A stretch of 12,075 nucleotides of DNA, taken from assembly GCA_031554725.1 (NCBI GenBank), contig JAVBUZ010000018.1:1-12075 (forward strand), read 5' to 3'. Numbering within the stretch: position 1 is the first letter of the stretch; every line of letters begins with the position of its first letter. Positions 5,516-12,075 of this stretch are shown piece after piece. This stretch comes from JAVBUZ01 sp031554725. Lineage in GTDB: Bacteria > Bacillota > Clostridia > Lachnospirales > Lachnospiraceae. The position numbers and the translations under genes were made by a program. Under the pieces are notes generated by a model that was not told the DNA's origin, ran no database searches, and saw nothing but the letters and a program-made list of their open reading frames with translations.

Positions 5516-7951
5516 ATGAAATTCGGTTACTTTGATGATGACAACCGCGAATATGTCATCAACACCCCTAAAACTCCACTACCTTGGATAAACTACTTGG
5601 GCTGCAATGACTTCTTCAGTCTCGTTTCCAACACTTGTGGTGGTTATACTTTCTATACGGATGCAAAATTACTCCGTCTTACTAGATATCGTTACAACAA
5701 TGTTCCTGCAGATATTAACGGGAAATATATTTACATAAAAGATGGTGATACTGTTTGGAATCCTGGCTGGCAGCCAACTAAGACTTCTTTAGATGAGTAC
5801 GAATGTCGTCACGGTATTGGCTACAGCCGTTTTACTAGCAAGAAAAATGAAGTGCAAGCTTCTATTCTTACTTTTGTACCAATGAATGATACTTGTGAAG
5901 TTAGCAAGTTAACTGTTACCAATACTTCTGCTGCACCAAAGGAGCTTACTCTATTTTCATATGTAGAATGGTGTCTTTGGAATGCTGATGATGATATGAA
6001 GAACTTCCAGCGTAACCTAAGCACTGGTGAAATTGAAGTCGTAGGCTCTACTCTCTTCCACAAAACAGAATATAGAGAACGTCGTAATCATTATGCTATC
6101 TACTCTGTAAACACAGAAATTGATGGTTTTGATACAAGTCGCGATGCTTTCTTGGGCTCTTACCGCGGCCCCGAATTACCTGAGGCTATTGAAAACGGTG
6201 CTTGTACCAATTCTATGGCAAGTGGCTGGTCTCCTATTGCCGCTCACCAGTTAAATGTAAAGCTACTTCCAGGCGAATCAAAAGAATTTGTTTTCGTATT
6301 AGGATATATTGAAAATCCAGAAGAAGATAAATGGGAATCTTATGGCATCATTAATAAGAAACCTGCTTTTGAGATGTTAAATCGTTATAAAACCTCTGAA
6401 GATGTTAATCGTGCTTTTGCAGACCTAAAAACATACTGGGAAAAACTTCTCTCCAAGTACAGCGTAAATTCCGCAGACGACAAGGTAAATCGTATGGTTA
6501 ATATTTGGAATCAATATCAGTGTATGGTTACCTTTAACATGTCTCGTTCTGCTTCTTACTACGAATCCGGTATCGGACGTGGCATGGGCTTCCGTGATTC
6601 ATGTCAAGACTTATTAGGCTTTGTACATTTAATTCCTGATCGTGCAAGAGAACGTATCATTGACATTGCATCTACACAATTTGAAGATGGTAGCGCATAT
6701 CATCAATATCAGCCACTTACTAAAAAAGGAAATTCTGATATTGGTAGCGGCTTTAATGATGATCCTCTATGGCTTATTGCCGGTACTAGTGCTTATGTTC
6801 GTGAAACTGGTGATGTTTCCATCTTAAACGAAATGGTACCTTTCGATAACGACGAAACTGTTGCGGCACCACTAATGGAACACTTAAAACGTTCTTTAGA
6901 CTACATTATTACTCACAAGGGACCTCATCAGTTACCTCTTATTGGGCGTGCTGACTGGAATGACTGTCTAAACTTAAACTGCTTCTCCGAACAGCCTGGT
7001 GAATCCTTCCAGACCTTTGGACCAAGCGAAGGACCTGTTGCAGAATCTGTGTTTATTGCTGGTATGTTTGTAAAATATGGTGAAGAATATGCTCAGCTTG
7101 CTGAACTTCTTGGTGATGCCAATGAAGCTGCTCGTGCAAGAGCTGAAGTTAAAACTATGAATGCAACCATTCTTAAGGATGGTTGGGATGGTGATTGGTT
7201 TATTCGTGCATACGATGCTTATAGCCAGAAAATTGGTTCTAAGGAATGCGAAGAAGGACAAATCTTTATCGAACCTCAAGGCTTCTGCGTATTAGCTGGT
7301 GTTGGTGTTGAAGAAGGCTTAGCTCAAAAAGCTTTAGACTCTGTAAAAGAAAAGTTAGATACAAAATATGGAGTAATGATTTTACAGCCTGCATATACAA
7401 GATATCACCTAGAGCTGGGTGAAGTTTCTTCCTATCCACCTGGATACAAAGAAAATGCTGGTATCTTCTGCCACAATAACCCATGGGTTTCTATTGCCGA
7501 AACTGTAATCGGACGCGGTGACCGTGCTTTTGAAATTTATCAAAAGACCTGTCCTGCCTATGTTGAAGAAATCAGTGAAATTCATCGTACCGAGCCATAT
7601 GTATACTCACAAATGATTGCTGGCTCCGATGCCAAGTTCCATGGCGAAGCAAAGAATAGCTGGTTAACAGGAACAGCTGCTTGGACCTTTGTTAATATTT
7701 CACAGTATATTTTGGGTATTTATCCAACACATACTGGTCTAAGCATCAATCCATGTTTACCAAAAGGCTTCGGTGACTTTACATTAACAAGAACCTTCCG
7801 CGAAGGAACTTACAATATTAAAGTTGTAAATCCCAACAACGTGGAAAAAGGAATTGCTTCCATGACCGTTGATGGTGTAGCTGTTGAAGGTTGCATTGTT
7901 CCTTACAAAAAAGGCAAAAGCATCTATGATGTTGTTGTAAATATGGGTTAA
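5516..7951 (+). CDS. cbp: Cellobiose phosphorylase (GH94)
   Basis: This 811-residue cytoplasmic enzyme carries out the reversible reaction cellobiose + phosphate to alpha-D-glucose 1-phosphate + D-glucose (EC 2.4.1.20), saving ATP compared with hydrolysis. From memory it matches the C. thermocellum enzyme in length and nearly throughout, including the start (MKFGYFDDDNREYVI), YECRHGIGY, KTEYRERRNHYA and MVNIWNQYQCMVTFNMSRS. A sugar-site segment RGMGFRDSCQDLLG lies at about 355-368. The motif GRADWNDCLN (477-486) carries the probable general acid Asp483. Expected domains are an N-terminal beta-sandwich (to about 270), an alpha/alpha barrel (about 300-720) and a C-terminal beta domain. The start at 5516 follows AAAAGGAG. 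It is monocistronic, with its own promoter, operators and terminator. Cellodextrin phosphorylases are longer and differ, so cellobiose is the best call. Confidence 0.96.
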   Translation: MKFGYFDDDNREYVINTPKTPLPWINYLGCNDFFSLVSNTCGGYTFYTDAKLLRLTRYRYNNVPADINGKYIYIKDGDTVWNPGWQPTKTSLDEYECRHGIGYSRFTSKKNEVQASILTFVPMNDTCEVSKLTVTNTSAAPKELTLFSYVEWCLWNADDDMKNFQRNLSTGEIEVVGSTLFHKTEYRERRNHYAIYSVNTEIDGFDTSRDAFLGSYRGPELPEAIENGACTNSMASGWSPIAAHQLNVKLLPGESKEFVFVLGYIENPEEDKWESYGIINKKPAFEMLNRYKTSEDVNRAFADLKTYWEKLLSKYSVNSADDKVNRMVNIWNQYQCMVTFNMSRSASYYESGIGRGMGFRDSCQDLLGFVHLIPDRARERIIDIASTQFEDGSAYHQYQPLTKKGNSDIGSGFNDDPLWLIAGTSAYVRETGDVSILNEMVPFDNDETVAAPLMEHLKRSLDYIITHKGPHQLPLIGRADWNDCLNLNCFSEQPGESFQTFGPSEGPVAESVFIAGMFVKYGEEYAQLAELLGDANEAARARAEVKTMNATILKDGWDGDWFIRAYDAYSQKIGSKECEEGQIFIEPQGFCVLAGVGVEEGLAQKALDSVKEKLDTKYGVMILQPAYTRYHLELGEVSSYPPGYKENAGIFCHNNPWVSIAETVIGRGDRAFEIYQKTCPAYVEEISEIHRTEPYVYSQMIAGSDAKFHGEAKNSWLTGTAAWTFVNISQYILGIYPTHTGLSINPCLPKGFGDFTLTRTFREGTYNIKVVNPNNVEKGIASMTVDGVAVEGCIVPYKKGKSIYDVVVNMG

Positions 7952-7974
7952 CCCCCAAAATCCTTTTATTATGT

Positions 7975-8013
7975 AAAAATGCTGAATGTATCCCCAATAC
8001 ATTCAGCATTTTT
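7975..8013. terminator. Terminator after cellobiose phosphorylase
   Basis: A perfect 17-bp stem (AAAAATGCTGAATGTAT and its complement) encloses the loop CCCCA, 23 bases after the cbp stop. The right arm ends in a T-run, so it works for the plus strand. The matching A-run on the left could allow termination in the other direction too. Confidence 0.92.
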
Positions 8014-8014
8014 C

Positions 8015-8043
8015 TTGCATTTTTTATCTTAGCGTGTAATACT
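8015..8043 (+). promoter_or_regulatory. Candidate promoter of the MerR-family gene
   Basis: TTGCAT (8015-8020) is followed after 17 bases by AATACT (8038-8043), and a TG dinucleotide precedes the -10 box as in extended -10 promoters. Both boxes match the consensus only in part. It starts right after the cbp terminator. Confidence 0.4.
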
Positions 8044-8055
8044 AAAACTATTACA
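8035..8055. promoter_or_regulatory. Inverted repeat over the MerR-gene -10 box
   Basis: TGTAATA (8035-8041) and TATTACA (8049-8055) are perfect 7-bp inverted arms separated by 7 bases. They overlap the predicted -10 box and start site. Binding by the MerR protein here would give autoregulation. Confidence 0.5.
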
Positions 8056-8081
8056 TGATGTCAGAGTTGAGGAGGCGTTTC

Positions 8082-8909
8082 ATGAGCGAATTTCTTTCCA
8101 TTGGTAAAGTTTCCAAGCAAAAAAATATCAGTATCAAATCCTTACGTTATTATGATGAAATTGGCATTTTAAAGCCTGCCTTTGTAAATAAGCAAACAAA
8201 CTATCGCTACTATACCGAAAATCAACTTTTTGTATTAGATGCTATCAGTCTATGTTTGCAGTTGGGCATTCCTCTAAAAGACTTGCACCATTATGCAAAA
8301 GAGGATCATTTAGATTTGCAAAAACTTCTTTATGATGGGAAGGCTCTTGCCGAAGAAAAAATATTAGATATACGTGGTTGCTTGGAAACCTTGCAAAATA
8401 CTCTTTCGAAGATGGAAGCTGCACCTCAAAAAAGCTCTTACGATGTCATAAAGCTGGCAGAGCAGTTTCTTATCTGCTTGCCACTAGATGAATACACCAC
8501 CCCAAAATACTATGGTCAATATATCTTAAAGCTCTTTGTTACCTCACAGCAGTTTGGTTTTACTGGCGCCTATCCTTCTGGTATTATTCACGAGTATACC
8601 ACTGATAAGATTACCCGTTATATGTATCTCCACCTACAAACATTAAATGGTCAACCTCTTACGAAAGAAATGTATTTTGAATGGTGCCACTTACATCCTG
8701 ATGAAGCTCATTATCTTCGCTATTTTCCTGCTTGCACCTGCAAACGCGTTTTATTAAAGGAGCACATTGAAGGAAACGCCATTGATTTCATAAAAGAAAA
8801 GCCAGCCTCTCTAGACTCGCTTATCCTTCTTGAAAATGACATTATAGACGAAAAGTTAAAAGAAAGCGGTTTTCCTTTAGAGCTTTTAGAGCTTACCACT
8901 TCCCCTTAG
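8082..8909 (+). CDS. MerR-family transcriptional regulator
   Basis: This 275-residue regulator has a MerR-type winged helix at its N-terminus: FLSIGKVSKQKNISIKSLRYY (helix-turn-helix, about 4-24), then DEIGILKPAFV and the wing residues NYRYY. A helix carrying the usual hydrophobic pattern follows (about 45-70), then a dimerising coiled coil (about 84-112). The long C-terminal part (about 120-275) has the size of the effector-binding domains of BmrR-like multidrug sensors, but I do not recognise a specific ligand class. The start at 8082 follows GAGGAGG; an upstream in-frame ATG at 8055 lies before that site and falls on the inverted repeat. It has no obvious target operon next to it, and the gene after it runs the opposite way. 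It contains no cysteine pattern like that of metal-sensing MerR members. Confidence 0.85.
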   Translation: MSEFLSIGKVSKQKNISIKSLRYYDEIGILKPAFVNKQTNYRYYTENQLFVLDAISLCLQLGIPLKDLHHYAKEDHLDLQKLLYDGKALAEEKILDIRGCLETLQNTLSKMEAAPQKSSYDVIKLAEQFLICLPLDEYTTPKYYGQYILKLFVTSQQFGFTGAYPSGIIHEYTTDKITRYMYLHLQTLNGQPLTKEMYFEWCHLHPDEAHYLRYFPACTCKRVLLKEHIEGNAIDFIKEKPASLDSLILLENDIIDEKLKESGFPLELLELTTSP

Positions 8910-9147
8910 GGCAGGTATTTCCTATTATTGCAGCACGTAGCTCTACATAGCACCCACAGCTTCTACACATACCCTCTAGCAAATTATCACAGGATACACA
9001 TATCGAAAGGCGGCTTTCATACAAGCCGTCTTCTGCTTTTATATCTTCATCCAAATTCTCTATATATTCTTGTAAATTTTTGAAATACTCCTCCTGACCA
9101 AGCATGTCTCTGGTCAAGCATTTCTTACATACCCTTTTGTTGTTCAT
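8893..9147 (-). CDS. Cysteine-rich DUF6171-type small protein
   Basis: This 84-residue protein has eight cysteines in a regular layout: C7-x2-C10, C50-x2-C53, C61-x2-C64-x-C66 and C79. The pattern suggests one or two zinc sites joined by an acidic helical middle (about 18-45). I believe it belongs to DUF6171, small proteins common in Lachnospiraceae and of unknown function; a search should confirm this. No signal peptide or membrane segment is seen. Its last codons overlap the last 17 bases of the MerR-family gene tail to tail. Translation initiation is odd: the only good ribosome binding site (AAAAGGA, 9162-9168) is 14 bases from the ATG and is better placed for a two-codon frame at 9149-9157. 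Confidence 0.75.
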   Translation of the reverse strand: MNNKRVCKKCLTRDMLGQEEYFKNLQEYIENLDEDIKAEDGLYESRLSICVSCDNLLEGMCRSCGCYVELRAAIIGNTCPKGKW

Positions 9148-9201
9148 GTTATATCATCTTATCCTTTTGAGTATTAACATCTATTTTTGCTACCCTTTTA
9201 T

Positions 9202-9229
9202 ATTCTAGCATTAATATATTCTTTTACAA
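9202..9229 (-). promoter_or_regulatory. Candidate promoter of the DUF6171 gene
   Basis: On the minus strand TTGTAA (9224-9229) is followed after 16 bases by TAGAAT (9202-9207), preceded by TGC, which makes an extended -10 element. Confidence 0.5.
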
Positions 9230-9251
9230 CAGTTTTATTTCTAATGACATA

Positions 9252-9280
9252 TTGCTGTTTGAAGTCAGGTTTGATATGAT
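9252..9280 (+). promoter_or_regulatory. Candidate promoter of the GT39-like gene
   Basis: TTGCTG (9252-9257) is followed after 17 bases by TATGAT (9275-9280), about 33 bases before the start codon. The -10 box matches 5 of 6 positions; the -35 box is weak. Confidence 0.4.
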
Positions 9281-9312
9281 AACGAAAGAAGATTGTAGAA
9301 AGGCTTATTGAT

Positions 9313-10764
9313 ATGAAGAAAATTAAATTAGACTATCATTTATTTTGGAATATACTCCCCTTTATTGGATTGCTTATTTGGGGAACTCTTTGTTTAAGCA
9401 ATAATTTATGGTATGACGAGGCATATTCTGCTTCTATGGTTTCCCGCTCATGGTTTGACCTTATTCGCATTACTGCTGTGGACGACCATTCTCCCTTTTA
9501 TTACATGATATTAAAGCTCTTTTTTTATCTAGGAGGACAATTCGCTTATTTCCAAAGTTTAAAGCTACTTTCACTTTTATTTATGATTGGATATTTGCTA
9601 TTAGGAAAATTCTATGTCAAAAAGCTTTTTGGCGAAAAAATCTCTGTTTACTTTATGTTCTTTTCTGTAACCATGCCTATTATGCTAGTACAAGCTGGAA
9701 ATGTACGCATGTATGCTACTGCCTTATTTTTCTTTACCTTAACAAGCTTAAGTGCTTATGACATTTACCTCGATGCCACCAAAAGAAAGTGGCAGACTTT
9801 TTGTCTAGCTAGCATCTGTAGCGTATACTGCCATACATTTACGTTAATCATGACCTTTTATCTCTACCTATTTCTTCTAGGAATATTGCTCTATAAGAAA
9901 AGGTCCGAAGAAATTAAAAACTTCTTTCGAGCTGGTTTTACTGTTGCACTAGTATTTTCTCCATGGCTTTTAGTAACAATCAGGCAAATGCTTCTGCGAA
10001 TGAAAAATGATCCGGGAGTTATGCCTACAGGTGCCAATGATATTTATGACATTTTGAAAAGTTATATACAGGAATGGTTTTCCGCACTGGAAACACCTAT
10101 CACCTTGGTTATATATTTAGGCCTTGTAGCTGCACTGCTTTTAAGCTTTTTTACGATTAAATGGATGCGTGCTAATCATAACTACGTACCAATCATTGCA
10201 CTAGGTATTCCTGCTATTACTGCATTAACCGGCGCCCTTATTTCCATCTTCTTAAATCCATGCTTTTTAGGACGTTATATTTTTCCAGGCTTTGGTTTAG
10301 TTGCGCTATGGCTTAGTATCGGAATGAGCCATGTTTCTGCACGTAGCATAAAGGCTCTCCTATTTGTCCTAACCCTCAGCGGGTTCTTCTTGCAATACCG
10401 TTCCGAGCTTTCCCTTGAGTATGATGCAGGCTTATCTGTCTATCAAAACTTTTGGGAGGAGAATGTTTCCGAGGGTGATTGCATCATTGCTTCTCAGACG
10501 CATACCGTATTTTTAAATGTTTATCATCCTAACACTCAATATTTTATCTATGGATATAAACTTTATAGTCTCCCCTTTGTTAATACCGATGCCTACACTT
10601 CTTGGAACCAATTAGAGAACAGAGAGGGAAATATTTGGTTTATCTGTTTTAAAGGAGACACTCCAGATAAAATGTCAGAACGATACACCTACGAAGAAGC
10701 ACTTAGTTTTCATTACATGTATTACGATTTCGTAATATACAAATTATCACCTATTACTATGTAG
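9313..10764 (+). CDS. GT39-like polytopic membrane glycosyltransferase (GT-C fold)
   Basis: This 483-residue protein has about 10-12 hydrophobic segments and should sit in the cytoplasmic membrane. After the first helix comes NNLWYDEAYSA, with the acidic pair D35-E36 at the position of the catalytic loop of GT39/ArnT/PMT-like enzymes. VDDHSPFYYMI (D57, D58, H59) is the family's usual second loop motif. Such enzymes move a sugar from a polyprenyl-phosphate donor to a lipid, glycan or protein on the outer face of the membrane. The C-terminal 110 residues (from about 375) form a soluble extracytoplasmic domain. The start at 9313 has GAAAGG upstream. It stands alone, with no cell-wall or glycan genes beside it, so donor and acceptor cannot be told. 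It is unlikely to be functionally linked to the cellobiose genes. Confidence 0.82.
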   Translation: MKKIKLDYHLFWNILPFIGLLIWGTLCLSNNLWYDEAYSASMVSRSWFDLIRITAVDDHSPFYYMILKLFFYLGGQFAYFQSLKLLSLLFMIGYLLLGKFYVKKLFGEKISVYFMFFSVTMPIMLVQAGNVRMYATALFFFTLTSLSAYDIYLDATKRKWQTFCLASICSVYCHTFTLIMTFYLYLFLLGILLYKKRSEEIKNFFRAGFTVALVFSPWLLVTIRQMLLRMKNDPGVMPTGANDIYDILKSYIQEWFSALETPITLVIYLGLVAALLLSFFTIKWMRANHNYVPIIALGIPAITALTGALISIFLNPCFLGRYIFPGFGLVALWLSIGMSHVSARSIKALLFVLTLSGFFLQYRSELSLEYDAGLSVYQNFWEENVSEGDCIIASQTHTVFLNVYHPNTQYFIYGYKLYSLPFVNTDAYTSWNQLENREGNIWFICFKGDTPDKMSERYTYEEALSFHYMYYDFVIYKLSPITM

Positions 10765-10829
10765 GAAAATTCTTATTCTAATTAATTTTATATACTACAA
10801 AATATATGCAAAATTTTATCAAAAAACAA

Positions 10830-10858
10830 TTGACATTTCATTATAATTGCTGTAATAT
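10830..10858 (+). promoter_or_regulatory. Promoter of the tRNA-Arg gene
   Basis: A perfect TTGACA (10830-10835) is followed after 17 bases by TAATAT (10853-10858). Transcription should begin near 10865, about 28 bases before the mature tRNA 5' end. That leader would be removed by RNase P. Confidence 0.7.
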
Positions 10859-10892
10859 ATTTAATGTTGCAGGTAACAAAATACCTCAATAT

Positions 10893-10966
10893 GTGCGTTT
10901 AGCTCAGCTGGATAGAGCGTTTGGCTACGGACCAAAAGGCCGGGAGTTCGAATCTTCTAACGCACA
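10893..10966 (+). tRNA. tRNA-Arg (anticodon ACG)
   Basis: The full cloverleaf can be drawn. The acceptor stem GTGCGTT/AACGCAC is perfect at 7 bp. The D arm is GCTC/GAGC, and the anticodon stem TTTGG/CCAAA encloses the loop CTACGGA with anticodon ACG. The variable loop has five bases. The T arm is GGGAG/CTTCT (with G-U pairs) around TTCGAAT. The discriminator base is A and CCA is not encoded (GGT follows), so the CCA end must be added after transcription. A34 is normally converted to inosine by TadA, so this tRNA reads CGU, CGC and CGA codons. It is a single-gene transcript with its own promoter and terminator. Confidence 0.97.
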
Positions 10967-10990
10967 GGTCTATGTGCATTTGTGCACAGT

Positions 10991-11030
10991 AAAAACCTTG
11001 AAAACATTTGTTTTCAAGGTTTTTTTGTAA
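10991..11030 (+). terminator. Terminator of the tRNA-Arg gene
   Basis: A 15-bp perfect stem (AAAAACCTTGAAAAC, complement at 11010-11024) with loop ATTT runs into a stretch of T residues to 11026. A smaller hairpin (TGTGCA / TGCACA, 10973-10988) lies between it and the tRNA and may help define 3' processing. Confidence 0.92.
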
Positions 11031-11223
11031 AGATTAAAGCTTCTATCTGCATTGCGCGTAATCTTCATGTAAATAATATATGATATTTTTGGTAAATATA
11101 AAAAAACTATAGATTTTTTATTTTGCATGTGCTAGACTAACTTTGGATTTGAATTTACATGGTACTTATTTCCTATTTCCCCATTAATCCTTTTTTCTTG
11201 CACTTATGCAGATAGGAGAAAAA
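11031..11223 (+). promoter_or_regulatory. Upstream region of the PHP gene with a weak promoter candidate
   Basis: This 193-base AT-rich gap holds no gene that I can support. The best promoter candidate is an extended -10, TGCTAGACT (11130-11138), with only a poor -35 (TAGATT, 11110-11115). The ribosome binding site AGGAGA is at 11214-11219. Confidence 0.3.
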
Positions 11224-12015
11224 ATGAAAATTGATATGCACTGTCATACCAAAGAAGGTTCTTTAGATAGCAAAATTCATTTAGAAGAATATGTAAATCT
11301 TCTAAAAGAAAAAGGATACGATGGAATGTTAATAACAGACCATAATTCTTACAATGCATACCGTCATTATTTAAAACATAAATCAGAAGCTTGTTATAAT
11401 GATTTCCTTGTATTAAAGGGAATTGAATATGATACCATTGATGCTGGTCACATGCTTATCATTATGCCTAATCACGTGAAATTACCCCTTCTAGAACTTA
11501 GAGGCTTACCGGTTGCTCTTCTCATCGAATTAGTTCACTATTTTGGCGGGATTTTAGGCCCTGCACATCCATGTGGCGAAAAATATTTAAGTATAACAAA
11601 TACGAGACGTTACCGTAAGAACCCTGATATTTTAAAGCAGTTTGATTTCATAGAGTCTTTTAATGCTTGTGAAAGCCCGCAGTCGAACCAAATGGCTAGC
11701 AATTTAGCTACTGCCTATAATTTACCTAGTGTAGGCGGAAGTGACGCTCACAAGGCAGAATGCGCTGGTCTCGCCTATGCAGATATTAATGCTACTATTA
11801 CCTCTGAATCAGACCTAATAAATGCCATCAAAGAAAAGGCTACTGTAGAAGGTAATGGTTCCTACTATCACGGAACAACCAAAGAAAAGATTGGTCGCAT
11901 AAATGATCTATTAATCTACTCTTTCTGGGTATATAACAAATCAGCCGCTTTACTTCGTGCTTATCGTAGACGAATCGAAGTGCTCGCATACAAAAACCTT
12001 GCAGAATTAAATTAA
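11224..12015 (+). CDS. PHP-domain metal-dependent phosphoesterase-like protein
   Basis: This 263-residue protein is a stand-alone PHP domain. The metal-binding pattern is complete: H6 and H8 in MHCHT, D39 and H40 in TDHN, E68 in KGIEYD, H76, H115 in PAHP, and D174 with H176 in GGSDAHK. Family members use a cluster of two or three metal ions to split phosphoester bonds of nucleotides, oligonucleotides or histidinol phosphate. The length and lack of extra domains argue against DNA polymerase PHP modules and do not single out HisK. The last 40 residues are basic and helical (AALLRAYRRRIEVLAYK), which might bind nucleic acid or membrane. I chose the start at 11224 (MKIDMHCHT), because AGGAGA lies 4 bases upstream and overlaps the alternative frame start at 11206. 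The coding sequence ends inside the stem of its own terminator. Confidence 0.85.
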   Translation: MKIDMHCHTKEGSLDSKIHLEEYVNLLKEKGYDGMLITDHNSYNAYRHYLKHKSEACYNDFLVLKGIEYDTIDAGHMLIIMPNHVKLPLLELRGLPVALLIELVHYFGGILGPAHPCGEKYLSITNTRRYRKNPDILKQFDFIESFNACESPQSNQMASNLATAYNLPSVGGSDAHKAECAGLAYADINATITSESDLINAIKEKATVEGNGSYYHGTTKEKIGRINDLLIYSFWVYNKSAALLRAYRRRIEVLAYKNLAELN

Positions 12016-12032
12016 TTTCTGCAAGGTTTTTT
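11992..12032 (+). terminator. Terminator overlapping the end of the PHP gene
   Basis: The left arm AAAAACCTTGCAGAA (11992-12006) pairs perfectly with 12017-12031, which runs into a T-run. The left arm is coding sequence for the last residues (KNLAE), and the stop codon lies in the loop. Confidence 0.9.
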
Positions 12033-12075
12033 GATTGTAAATATTTTAATGTAATAAGGTTTTTCCTATGAAATA

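Noticed and set aside
5353..5535. 60-codon open frame upstream of cellobiose phosphorylase
   Set aside because: It covers the cbp promoter and operator, has no ribosome binding site and runs into the cbp start in another frame. Its composition only reflects T-rich DNA.
7784..8009. Minus-strand open frames over the end of cbp and its terminator
   Set aside because: They are antisense to a well-supported gene, cross the terminator hairpin and have no ribosome binding site.
10842..10847. TATAAT between the tRNA -35 and -10 boxes
   Set aside because: It is only six bases from TTGACA; with the TTGACA at 10830 the TAATAT at 10853 has the correct 17-base spacing.
10806..11030. 74-codon open frame across the tRNA region
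   Set aside because: It spans the tRNA-Arg promoter, gene and terminator and has no ribosome binding site, so it is an accidental frame.
1..12075. CRISPR arrays, transposons, phage or defence islands
   Set aside because: No spaced direct-repeat series, transposase, integrase or nuclease-type defence genes are visible on either strand.

Overview
The window reads as chromosomal DNA of a low-GC Firmicute of the class Clostridia, most likely a fermentative, plant-glycan-using Lachnospiraceae-type anaerobe. This is inferred from the AT-rich composition, the strong AGGAGG-type ribosome binding sites, a GH94 cellobiose phosphorylase very close to my recollection of the Clostridium thermocellum enzyme, and small DUF1700 and DUF6171 proteins typical of that group. 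I see no phage, insertion sequence, CRISPR array or defence genes.

Layout. Positions 26-484 (minus) hold a small membrane protein of the DUF1700 (HAAS) type. Positions 618-3905 (minus) hold a three-gene carbohydrate ABC importer of the CUT1 class: a lipoprotein substrate-binding protein followed by two permeases, with no ATPase gene. Positions 4048-5070 (minus) hold a LacI-family repressor. A 445-bp AT-rich divergent control region (5071-5515) separates it from the plus-strand cellobiose phosphorylase gene (5516-7951), which ends at a textbook terminator. Next come a MerR-family regulator (8082-8909, plus), a cysteine-rich DUF6171 protein converging on it (8893-9147, minus), a GT39-like polytopic membrane glycosyltransferase (9313-10764, plus), a tRNA-Arg(ACG) gene (10893-10966) and a PHP-domain metallohydrolase (11224-12015). 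The last two each end at a hairpin terminator.

How the genes work together. The importer, repressor and phosphorylase form a coherent cello-oligosaccharide unit. The ABC system probably takes up cellobiose or cellodextrins, powered by an MsmX-type ATPase encoded elsewhere, and the cytoplasmic phosphorylase splits cellobiose with phosphate into glucose 1-phosphate and glucose. The LacI protein probably senses a sugar of this pathway. The divergent region contains two closely related long palindromes, centred near 5326/5327 and 5469/5470, that bracket the phosphorylase promoter. A third site with the same core (AAACGKTT) lies just downstream of the lacI promoter. No such site is seen before the importer genes, whose own promoter carries a different palindrome over its -35 box. 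Import and phosphorolysis may therefore be controlled separately.

Overall this is a fairly ordinary metabolic region. The points most worth a second look are regulatory: the paired operators, a promoter that appears to be embedded in a bidirectional terminator at 511-568, a strong hairpin between the binding-protein and permease genes, a palindrome over the MerR promoter, and unusual translation-initiation sites for the second permease and the DUF6171 protein.
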